The translations under genes and the position numbers were made by a program. 6,356 nucleotides of DNA. Source: Bryobacterales bacterium (GTDB taxonomy: Bacteria > Acidobacteriota > Terriglobia > Bryobacterales > Bryobacteraceae). Positions 1 to 5,229 of this stretch are shown one piece after another (position 1 is the first letter of the stretch; every line of letters begins with the position of its first letter). The notes beneath the pieces were generated by a model. That model had not been told where the DNA came from. It saw only the letters and a list, made by a program, of their open reading frames with translations, and did not search any database. The stretch is from NCBI GenBank assembly GCA_025456495.1, contig JALOKO010000239.1:1-6356 (forward strand), written 5' to 3'.

Positions 1-1041
1 GTCCACTACTCCCACCGCGTTGGCGTCGGAGCACACCACATACAGCCGCTTCCGCTCATTGTCATAGGCCAGTGCGCTGGGCGTCATCCCCACCGGCTGG
101 CGCGGCGTCAACGCCAGGTTGATGGTCTCATGCAGGGCCAGTGACCCGTTCTCTTCCACCCCCACCACAAAGGCGCTGTTGGTGTTGCCCGCGGTCACAA
201 AGATGCGCGCGACATAGGGCAGTGGCGGGGTGGGCTCATCATCGTCGTCCTCATCATCGCTTTCGAACTGCACGCGACCGGCCACCAGCAACATGTCAGA
301 GCTGTGCGCGCCCACGGCAAGCCGGTCCACCAGCGCACCCGTGTCAGCGCGGTGGCGGTAAATGGATCCATCGGCCCAGGAACTCACATACACGAAGTTA
401 CCTGCCGGGTGCGGCAGAATCCGATAAGGCCTGCGTCCGGTGCCGAAACGAGTAGCCACCTCTCCGGTGCTCAGCTTCACCACGTCCACGCCGTCGCGAT
501 ACAAGCGCGCAACGTAGAGGAGTTGGCCGTCCGGCGACAGGGCGACATCGCCCACGAAGTCAGTGGATGCGCGCTGTGCGGGTTCCGTAAGATTGATGCG
601 GCGCCCCATCTGCAGGCTGCCCTCACGGAAGGTGAATTCGAAGACCGCCGCCTGCGTGCCACCTCCCACATACACCCGGTCGCCTGCGGCGTTGATGGCC
701 AGGCCCAGCCAGCCATCGGGAACCGGCGTGCGCCCCACCTCACGCAAGGTGGCCTGCTCCAGCACAATCAGCGAAGGCGGATTGTAGCCGCCGCACAGCA
801 CAATCAGGTACTTGCCATCCGGCGTCACCACGCTGGCCATGGGCATGGTGTCCAGTTGGATCTGCCTTCCAGCGGGGCGCACGCGCCAACCGTTGGGAAG
901 TTGGTAGACGCCCTCAGCAATCTGCCCTGGCGTCAGCCGCGGCGGCGCCTGCGACAGCACCAGCACGGCGCAGACAGCCAGCAACAGGACACCCACGGCC
1001 TTCGCAATATTCGAATTCAGCACTCTCATGATCGTTGTCAT
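1..1041 (-). CDS. Secreted YncE-like beta-propeller protein, N-terminal part (C-terminus beyond the window)
   Basis: The frame is open for 347 codons from the ATG at 1041 to the left edge, with no stop seen. Residues 1-4 (MTTI) precede a typical signal peptide: an R/K-bearing n-region, then a hydrophobic stretch at about 14-29 (VGVLLLAVCAVLVL), then SQAPP. The mature part shows repeated beta-propeller blades of the YVTN/YncE kind: VVTPDGKYLIVLCGG (71-85), LAINAAGDRVYVGGG (114-128), VALSPDGQLLYVAR (166-179), ILPHPAGNFVYVSSWADGSI (208-227) and ALAYDNERKRLYVV (322-335). The opening LPNGWRVRPAGRQIQL resembles proteins annotated as bifunctional YncE/alkaline phosphatase-family in Acidobacteria. 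In those a phosphoesterase domain follows the propeller, so one may lie outside the window; this is inference. An acidic run ESDDEDDDDE sits at 260-269. The ATG at 1041 lies directly after the nadE stop, with GGGAG 3 nt upstream; the ATG at 1029 is an alternative. Co-transcription with nadE is likely. Substrate unknown. Confidence 0.85.
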   Translation of the reverse strand, partial: MTTIMRVLNSNIAKAVGVLLLAVCAVLVLSQAPPRLTPGQIAEGVYQLPNGWRVRPAGRQIQLDTMPMASVVTPDGKYLIVLCGGYNPPSLIVLEQATLREVGRTPVPDGWLGLAINAAGDRVYVGGGTQAAVFEFTFREGSLQMGRRINLTEPAQRASTDFVGDVALSPDGQLLYVARLYRDGVDVVKLSTGEVATRFGTGRRPYRILPHPAGNFVYVSSWADGSIYRHRADTGALVDRLAVGAHSSDMLLVAGRVQFESDDEDDDDEPTPPLPYVARIFVTAGNTNSAFVVGVEENGSLALHETINLALTPRQPVGMTPSALAYDNERKRLYVVCSDANAVGVVD

Positions 1042-2691
1042 CTACTCCCGGAAACGTTGGGCGATGGGCAGGCGACGGCCAATCCCAAACGCCTTGGTGG
1101 TCACTTTCAACCCTGGCGCGGCCTGCTGCCGCTTGTACTCGCTAAGGTCCACCTTGCGGATGATGTCACGCACCAGCGCTTCCTCCACCCCTTGGGCGGC
1201 GGCGATGGCGGCGGGCGTCCGCATGTCCTCGATGTAGCCGCGCAGGATGGGGTCCAGCAGCTCATAGGGGGGCAGCGAGTCCGTGTCTTTCTGGTCAGGC
1301 CGCAGTTCTGCCGATGGCGGCTTCACGAAGATGTTCTCGGGCACCGCGCCCGGGTGGCGACGGTTCACCACCCGGGTGAGTTCATACACCATCACCTTAG
1401 GCACATCGCTAATCACGGCCAAGCCCCCCACCATGTCGCCATAGAGGGTGCAATAGCCCACGGCAAGCTCACTCTTGTTGCCCGTGGTCAGCACCAGGGC
1501 GCCCCACTTATTTGAGAGCGCCATCAGGGTAAGCCCGCGCAGACGGCTTTGGATGTTCTCTTCGGTGACATCGCGCGGCATGCCGGCAAACAGGGGGTCC
1601 AGGCCATCCAGCACGGCCTGGTAGGCGCTGTTGATGCCGGACACCTCAAAGCGAATGCCAAGCCCGGCGGCCAGCGCGCGAGCGTCGCTCAAGCTGTGGT
1701 CACTGGAATAGGGGCCGGGCATCCCGATCCCGGCCACGTTCTCAGGCCCCAGCGCATCGGCGGCGATGGCGGCCACCAGCGCCGAATCAATGCCGCCGCT
1801 CAACCCCACCAGCACCTTCTGGAATCCGCACTTGCGCACGTAGTCGCGGGTGCCCAGCACCAGGGCGTCGTAAACGGCTTCCACTTCGTCCAGATGGCTT
1901 TCGCGCTGGTCGCCCTGGCCCTCCTGCAAGTCCACCATCACCAGGTCTTCCGCAAAGCTGGGGGCGCTGGCGATCACCTCGCCATGGGAGTTCGTCGCGA
2001 AGCTGCTGCCATCGAAGATCAACTGGTCGTTGCCACCCACCTGGTTCACCCACATCAAGGGCAGTCCACGACGGCGGGACACGCCACAAAAGAGGTTGCG
2101 GCGCTCCTGCCGTTTCCCCATTTCGTAGGGCGAGGCATTGATGCTGATGAGAACCTCCGCCCCTTGCCGGCAGAGGTCGGCCACCGGGTTGCGGCTGTAC
2201 AGGGCGCGTTGGCTCCCCTCGAAGTCGTTCCAGGCGTCCTCACAAATGGTGAGCCCGATCCGCTTACCGGCAAACTCCACCACGCGCTGTTCGTCGGCCG
2301 CCGCGAAGTGCCGCCACTCATCGAAAACGTCGTAGGTGGGCAGCAACACCTTGTCCTGCCGGAAGAGCATCTGCCCGCCACTCAGCAGCGCCGCGCTATT
2401 GGTCACGGTCTTGCCCTTGCTCTGCTTGGACTCACCCACAAAACCGCAGATGACAGCCGTGGGCAGCGCCGCGGTTTCGCTCGCCAACCGCAGCAACTGC
2501 TCGCGGGTGCGCTGTACGAAGCTGGGCTTCTCCACCAGGTCGCGCGGTGGATAGCCGGTGACCGCCAGTTCCGGGAATACAACCAGGGCGGCGCCTTGTT
2601 GATGCGCCTGACGGGTGGCTTCAATCATGCGGGACACGTTCTGTTCCAGGTCACCGACTGTGGCATTCATCTGCCCGAGGGCAATCTTCAT
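1042..2691 (-). CDS. nadE: Glutamine-dependent NAD+ synthetase (amidase plus synthetase domains)
   Basis: This cytoplasmic enzyme makes NAD+ from nicotinic acid adenine dinucleotide, ATP and glutamine, the last step of de novo and salvage NAD synthesis. The product is 549 residues, usual for the short bacterial two-domain form. Residues 1-260 are a nitrilase-type glutaminase domain whose Glu-Lys-Cys triad is visible: E41 in VVFPELAVTGYPP, K114 in RQDKVLLPTYDVFDEWRHF and C150 in GLTICEDAWND. Residues about 270-549 are the synthetase domain, with the ATP-pyrophosphatase P-loop SGGIDS at 298-303, LTTGNKSELAVGYCTLYGD at 401-419 and RPDQKDTDSLPPYELLD at 464-480. The start at 2691 begins MKIALGQMNATVGD, the normal N-terminus of the family, and has AAGGA 5 nt upstream. 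An in-frame ATG at 2748 would add 19 residues but lacks a ribosome site. The frame stays open to 3009, where no homology is expected. It is divergent from the methyltransferase gene and is the first gene of an apparent operon with the propeller gene. Confidence 0.97.
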   Translation of the reverse strand: MKIALGQMNATVGDLEQNVSRMIEATRQAHQQGAALVVFPELAVTGYPPRDLVEKPSFVQRTREQLLRLASETAALPTAVICGFVGESKQSKGKTVTNSAALLSGGQMLFRQDKVLLPTYDVFDEWRHFAAADEQRVVEFAGKRIGLTICEDAWNDFEGSQRALYSRNPVADLCRQGAEVLISINASPYEMGKRQERRNLFCGVSRRRGLPLMWVNQVGGNDQLIFDGSSFATNSHGEVIASAPSFAEDLVMVDLQEGQGDQRESHLDEVEAVYDALVLGTRDYVRKCGFQKVLVGLSGGIDSALVAAIAADALGPENVAGIGMPGPYSSDHSLSDARALAAGLGIRFEVSGINSAYQAVLDGLDPLFAGMPRDVTEENIQSRLRGLTLMALSNKWGALVLTTGNKSELAVGYCTLYGDMVGGLAVISDVPKVMVYELTRVVNRRHPGAVPENIFVKPPSAELRPDQKDTDSLPPYELLDPILRGYIEDMRTPAAIAAAQGVEEALVRDIIRKVDLSEYKRQQAAPGLKVTTKAFGIGRRLPIAQRFRE

Positions 2692-2696
2692 GGGTT

Positions 2697-2701
2697 TCCT
2701 T
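2697..2701 (-). promoter_or_regulatory. Ribosome binding site of nadE
   Basis: On the minus strand AAGGA lies 5 nt before the ATG at 2691. It decides the start against the upstream in-frame ATG at 2748, which has only purine-poor sequence in front of it. The site lies in a segment that is partly duplicated 45 bp upstream. Confidence 0.75.
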
Positions 2702-2715
2702 CCATGGTGGCAGTT

Positions 2716-2739
2716 CCCCGTCACAATGCCGTGACAGGG
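2716..2739. repeat. Interrupted palindrome upstream of nadE (possible operator or leader hairpin)
   Basis: Inner arms GTCAC (2720-2724) and GTGAC (2731-2735) are perfect inverted repeats around a 6-nt AATGCC spacer. After one C/A mismatch, outer CCC (2716-2718) and GGG (2737-2739) also pair. That gives eight pairs across 24 bp, ending 25 nt before the nadE start codon. The location suits a repressor site or an mRNA hairpin. I do not recognise it as the site of a known NAD regulator. Confidence 0.5.
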
Positions 2740-2806
2740 TTTCCTCATAGTGTCGCATTGCGGAGGCGGTGGTCCGCGAACGGGCCGGGTCCGCACCAGC
2801 CAGCAG

Positions 2807-2898
2807 GGCGCACCCGTCACGTCGGCCCTGGCGCACCCGTCACGACGGCCCTGGCGCACCCGCCGCGTCGGCCGTGGCGCACCCGTCGCATTCGGTCG
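2807..2898. repeat. 23-bp tandem repeat array, four copies
   Basis: Four head-to-tail 23-bp units begin at 2807, 2830, 2853 and 2876, each starting GGCGCACCCG. Units 1 and 2 differ at one position (T or A at unit position 16). Unit 3 differs from unit 1 at three positions. Unit 4 keeps the first 12 bases and then diverges, with TCGG recognisable after a one-base shift. The 23-bp period is not a multiple of 3, so the array does not encode a repeated peptide in one frame. It ends 39 bp before the methyltransferase start. There are no spacers, so it is not a CRISPR array. Function unknown; tandem protein-binding sites about two helical turns apart or a simple minisatellite would both fit. Confidence 0.85.
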
Positions 2899-2937
2899 CG
2901 CCCGCCCCGGCGGAAGGCCTTCGGTACACTGGTGGCC

Positions 2938-3720
2938 ATGTCCGAAGCCACTTCTTCGTCGCCGCTTCCTGAGATGCCCATCCGGGACCGCGCCGAGGTG
3001 CCTGCCCATCAGGCATTCCTGGCGCGCCGCGAGGAACTGCGGCTGCTGGACCTGCAGGCGCGTTTCACCCGCATTTACGAAACCAACCTCTGGGGCAGTG
3101 AGGCGTCGCGGTCAGGCACTGGCAGCGTGGATGCGCAAACCGCACGCATCCGCGAGGCGCTGCCCGGATTGATGGCCCACCTGGAGATCCGTTCCCTGCT
3201 GGACATCCCCTGCGGCGACTTCGCCTGGATGCGACATGTGCCCCTGGACGGCGTCCACTATACCGGCGCCGACATTGTGCCGCATCTGGTGGAGGCCAAC
3301 CAGCGGGCCTTCGGCGCGTCTTCCTCTGGCGATGGCCCAGGCAACCGCCGCTTCGTGCTGTTGGACCTCACCCACGACGCCCTGCCGCCCGTGGACCTGG
3401 TGTTCTGCCGTGATTGCCTGGTACACCTGTCGTTCGCGCACATCGCATCGGCCCTGCGGAACCTGCATGCCAGCGGGGCGCAGTGGCTGTTGACCACCAC
3501 CTTTCCCGGTCAGGCGCGGAACGAAGACATCGACGACGGCGACTGGCGGATGCTGAACCTGCAGGCGGCTCCCTTCCACTTTCCTCCGCCGCAGGCCCTG
3601 CTGAACGAGGGCTGCACGGAACAGGACGGCAAGTACGCCGACAAGTCCCTGGGCCTGTGGCGCATCGCGGACCTGCCCCGGACCCTGCGGTTGGGCCAGG
3701 TCATGACTACAGCCGGATAG
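2938..3720 (+). CDS. Class I SAM-dependent methyltransferase, substrate unknown
   Basis: The product is 260 residues and soluble, with no signal peptide or membrane segment. The Rossmann-type SAM-binding fold is visible from motif I, LLDIPCGDFAWM (88-99 region), through GADIVPHLVEANQ at 110-122, where D112 is the likely acidic ribose-binding residue, then LLDLTHDALP at 141-150, to DLVFCRDCLVHLS at 153-165 as motif IV. The C-terminal third has LLTTTFP (184-190), DWRMLNL and the GKYADKSLGLWRI block (231-243), which match a recurring family of uncharacterised bacterial class I methyltransferases. The variable N-terminal 60 residues include RFTRIYETNLWGSE, also seen in that family. The start is the ATG at 2938, which fits the family N-terminus; GGTGG lies only 2 nt upstream, so the ribosome site is poor. 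The 3' end overlaps the convergent sialidase-like gene by 14 bp. The methyl acceptor cannot be read from the sequence. Confidence 0.88.
   Translation: MSEATSSSPLPEMPIRDRAEVPAHQAFLARREELRLLDLQARFTRIYETNLWGSEASRSGTGSVDAQTARIREALPGLMAHLEIRSLLDIPCGDFAWMRHVPLDGVHYTGADIVPHLVEANQRAFGASSSGDGPGNRRFVLLDLTHDALPPVDLVFCRDCLVHLSFAHIASALRNLHASGAQWLLTTTFPGQARNEDIDDGDWRMLNLQAAPFHFPPPQALLNEGCTEQDGKYADKSLGLWRIADLPRTLRLGQVMTTAG
3707..3720. other. 14-bp tail-to-tail overlap of two coding genes
   Basis: The methyltransferase TAG occupies 3718-3720 on the plus strand. The sialidase-like gene TAG occupies 3707-3709 read on the minus strand. Each gene therefore ends inside the last codons of the other. There is no room for an intergenic terminator, so the transcripts must overlap at their 3' ends or terminate inside the opposing gene. 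Confidence 0.9.
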
Positions 3721-4900
3721 TTTGCGGGAAGGCGTCCCGAATTTCGTCCTCCGTGAAGACGGCCCGGTTCACCTGGCTGCGGCGGTGCGAGGTATAAACC
3801 AGGTGGATGCGGTCGTCACTGGCCTGGATGGCGTAAGGATACGCGTAATCCTGTGCCCCGGTGGCGATGTCCAGACCCACCTTCCAGGACTTGCCGCCAT
3901 CCTCAGACAGCGCCAGGCTCAGCGGAGAGCGGCTGCCGTGCGAGTGGTTGTAAACCAGCAGCAGGTGACCGTTGCGCAACGCCAGCAATTCCACCGATGC
4001 GTTGGGATTGGGGAAGTGCGGCGCCAGGGGTCGGCCAGGGCTCCAGGTAGCGCCGAAGTCACTGGATTCAGCGTAGACCACCCAGCCATTGGGGTTCGGC
4101 TGGTAATCACCGCCGCGACGACAAAAGGCCAGCAGACGGCCGGGGGCCACCTCCGCGGGGGCGGGCTGCAGGTTTCCCATGGCAGATCGAATGGGAGCGC
4201 TGACGGTCCAGGTGTTGTCCTTGGGCTGATGCCGCAGAAAGAGAGAGACCGTATCGGGGCCGACAGATTCGCGATCCTCCGCCACTTCGCGGTAGACGGG
4301 CAGCAGGGTATCGCCGTTGGAGAGGGTGATGGGCTTGCCGCGCACCAGCAGTCCTTCGTCCAGGGAGATCAGCGAGGCATCGCTCCAGGTGCGGGCGCCG
4401 TCCTTGGAAACCTTCGCGGCGATGCGGGAATAGGCCCAGGTGTCGCCGAAGCGCACCACGTAGAAAAGCCATACCCAGCCGGGTTGCCCGTTGATGGTGG
4501 GCGCTTGCCAAACCACCGGGTTGCCAACTGACCGGAAGGGATCCCGCGCCAGCAGGACGGGAGTAGACCAGTGGGCGCCCAGGCCCCCTTGGCGATTGCT
4601 GGCTACTTGGCGGTTGCTGCCCAGGTTGCGGTTGCCGGCGGGAAGGCAGACCCCATAGACGCCGGTATTGGGGGCATACTCCCCATCGCCGCCGTACCAG
4701 GCCACCAAGAGGTCACCGTTGGCGAGTTCGGTAATGGCCGCCGGGTGCTTGTATTGGCCCGTAGGGACGCTGCGGTCAGCGACAACCTCGGTGGGCAGCG
4801 AACGCTGCACGCGCGGGGAGGACTGGGCGGCTGAGGAGGCGCTACCAGCGGCCAACAGCGCGGCAAGGGCATCGCGACGGGTGACGGAAGAGGATGGCAT
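3707..4900 (-). CDS. Exported sialidase-like (BNR/Asp-box) protein
   Basis: The product is 397 residues. The N-terminus MPSSSVTRRDALAALLAAG followed by SASSAAQS looks like a Tat leader with twin arginines at 8-9 and a short hydrophobic core, so export is likely. The rest is a six-bladed sialidase-type propeller of the BNR_2/COG4692 kind. Landmarks are HPAAITELANGDLLVAWYGG (52-71), VRGKPITLSNGDTLLPVYRE (186-205), NLQPAPAEVAPGRLLAFCRR (243-262) and LLLVYNHSHGSRSPLSLALS (313-332). Three Asp boxes are visible: SKDGARTW (165-172), SSDFGATW (279-286) and SEDGGKSW (332-339). The classical GH33 F/Y-R-I-P motif is absent, so true sialic-acid hydrolysis is unproven; another glycan is possible. An 18-residue insertion at 89-106 is made of three 6-residue repeats. 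The start at 4900 has AAAGGA 3 nt upstream and puts the twin arginines near the N-terminus; an ATG at 4972 would add 24 residues that spoil the leader. The gene is divergent from the PAS-GGDEF gene. Confidence 0.9.
   Translation of the reverse strand: MPSSSVTRRDALAALLAAGSASSAAQSSPRVQRSLPTEVVADRSVPTGQYKHPAAITELANGDLLVAWYGGDGEYAPNTGVYGVCLPAGNRNLGSNRQVASNRQGGLGAHWSTPVLLARDPFRSVGNPVVWQAPTINGQPGWVWLFYVVRFGDTWAYSRIAAKVSKDGARTWSDASLISLDEGLLVRGKPITLSNGDTLLPVYREVAEDRESVGPDTVSLFLRHQPKDNTWTVSAPIRSAMGNLQPAPAEVAPGRLLAFCRRGGDYQPNPNGWVVYAESSDFGATWSPGRPLAPHFPNPNASVELLALRNGHLLLVYNHSHGSRSPLSLALSEDGGKSWKVGLDIATGAQDYAYPYAIQASDDRIHLVYTSHRRSQVNRAVFTEDEIRDAFPQTIRL
4583..4636 (-). repeat. 18-bp coding tandem repeat, three copies, inside the sialidase-like gene
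   Basis: Three consecutive 18-bp units, 4619-4636, 4601-4618 and 4583-4600 in coding order, encode GNRNLG, SNRQVA and SNRQGG (residues 89-106). The second and third units are closest: AGCAACCGCCAA versus AGCAATCGCCAA, then divergent last two codons. The repeat length is a multiple of 3, so the frame is kept. It falls between VYGVCLPA and the next blade strand (HWSTPVLLARD), where family members normally have a short loop. Confidence 0.8.
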
Positions 4901-4903
4901 GAG

Positions 4904-4909
4904 TCCTTT
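4904..4909 (-). promoter_or_regulatory. Ribosome binding site of the sialidase-like gene
   Basis: AAAGGA on the minus strand ends 3 nt before the ATG at 4900. Spacing is short but the match is good. It supports this start over the ATG at 4972. Confidence 0.55.
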
Positions 4910-5042
4910 GGTTCTACCACACGCGCCCAGCCAGCACAGCAGCGGAGCGCGCCCAGCCGACACGTCGCCCAAGCGCGAAGGCTAGGCGATCCGCGACCAG
5001 CGCTGCCGACCGGGCCATCTGGAGTTGCGGCGGGAGTGGCGG

Positions 5043-5064
5043 TTAGTACCAATGGCAGTACTAA
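5043..5064. promoter_or_regulatory. Operator-like palindrome TTAGTAC-N8-GTACTAA
   Basis: The two 7-bp arms are perfect inverted repeats around an 8-bp spacer (CAATGGCA), giving a 22-bp dyad about two helical turns long. Flanking GG on the left (5041-5042) and CC on the right (5066-5067) extend it if one A is bulged. AT-rich arms in GC-rich DNA between divergent genes are typical of a dimeric repressor site that could control one or both genes. The cognate regulator is unknown. Confidence 0.55.
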
Positions 5065-5161
5065 ACCACCTCTATTTGCCTGTTTCTCTCGGGGAAGCAC
5101 CTGTATTCTGGTGGCGGAGTACTGTCAGCATCAGGTCTGGGAGCCGATAAGGGGAGCAGGT

Positions 5162-5182
5162 CTGCAAACGGCAGTTGTGCAG
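5162..5182 (+). repeat. Imperfect inverted repeat CTGCA...TGCAG
   Basis: CTGCA at 5162-5166 pairs with TGCAG at 5178-5182, with one further A/T pair inside (5168 with 5176) after a mismatch. It lies just upstream of the next stem-loop and could be the first hairpin of a structured leader. The long interior makes it weaker on its own. Confidence 0.35.
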
Positions 5183-5210
5183 CCACGTTGGCGCGAAGCG
5201 CCCACGTTGG
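5183..5210 (+). repeat. Direct repeat CCACGTTGG x2 enclosing a strong GCGAAGC hairpin
   Basis: CCACGTTGG occurs at 5183-5191 and 5202-5210, a 19-bp period. Between and overlapping them is a stem-loop at 5186-5206: GGCGC (5190-5194) and GCGCC (5198-5202) around a GAA loop, extended after a T/C mismatch by CGT (5186-5188) with ACG (5204-5206). The centre GCGAAGC is a sequence known for an unusually stable mini-hairpin in single-stranded DNA. No U-tract follows, so it is not a standard terminator. It lies 23 bp before the ATG at 5230, in the likely 5' leader of the PAS-GGDEF gene. Confidence 0.55.
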
Positions 5211-5229
5211 GGGTGGATGGGACGCGGGC

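Larger units (their letters stand above)
2692..2745 (-). repeat. Duplicated segment of the nadE translation-initiation region
   Basis: GGGTTTCCT occurs at 2692-2700 and again at 2737-2745 on the plus strand, 45 bp apart. On the minus strand the similarity continues beyond the 9 bp: CACCATGGAAGGAAACCC near the true start and CACTATGAGGAAACCC upstream differ by one substitution and a 2-nt indel. The downstream copy supplies the nadE ribosome site. The palindrome at 2716-2739 lies between the copies and overlaps the upstream one. Confidence 0.55.
2692..2937. other. Divergent intergenic region between nadE and the methyltransferase gene
   Basis: This 246-bp gap must hold the promoters of both divergent genes. 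I could not pick convincing -35/-10 pairs in either direction. The nadE-proximal half holds an interrupted palindrome and a 9-bp direct repeat. The methyltransferase-proximal half holds a 23-bp tandem repeat array followed by a short GC-rich stretch. Both neighbouring coding frames stay open through the gap, which is common in GC-rich DNA and is not evidence of coding. Confidence 0.7.
4901..5229. other. Divergent intergenic region between the sialidase-like and PAS-GGDEF genes
   Basis: This 329-bp gap has no convincing gene. From 4901 to about 5040 I see nothing beyond the sialidase-side ribosome site. From 5041 it becomes less GC-rich and holds a palindrome at 5043-5064 and a second AGTACT hexamer at 5118-5123, 61 bp from the AGTACT in the palindrome. 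A TATTCT hexamer at 5104-5109 could be a -10 box for the plus-strand gene, but no good -35 lies 16-18 bp before it. The last 70 bp hold two potential stem-loops and a direct repeat. Confidence 0.65.

Noticed and set aside
304..1515. Plus-strand open frame of about 400 codons opposite the propeller gene and nadE
   Set aside because: It is antisense to two well-supported genes, has low-complexity His/Gln/Arg-rich composition and no recognisable domain; such frames are common opposite GC-rich genes.
2807..2898. CRISPR array
   Set aside because: The 23-bp units are directly adjacent with no unique spacers, and no cas genes are present.
1549..2937. Plus-strand frame open upstream of the methyltransferase, which would make a 723-residue fusion
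   Set aside because: The extension is the antisense of nadE plus the repeat array; the methyltransferase family begins near the ATG at 2938.
3722..4531. Plus-strand open frame of 269 codons just after the methyltransferase
   Set aside because: It lies wholly antisense to the sialidase-like gene, whose Asp boxes and family blocks prove the minus strand is coding.
5043..5064. BlaI/MecI-type operator
   Set aside because: The TACA/TGTA core of those operators is missing, and no such regulator is in the window.
5104..5109. Firm promoter call at TATTCT for the PAS-GGDEF gene
   Set aside because: No acceptable -35 hexamer lies 16-18 bp upstream; a single hexamer match is weak evidence.
5186..5206. 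Rho-independent terminator
   Set aside because: The hairpin is GC-rich and stable but no T-tract follows, and it lies just upstream of a start codon with no plus-strand gene ending before it.
5150..5229. c-di-GMP (GEMM) riboswitch before the PAS-GGDEF gene
   Set aside because: GCAAAC and GGGACGC fragments are present, but the conserved order, the tetraloop-receptor helix and the surrounding core are not; I could not thread the consensus.
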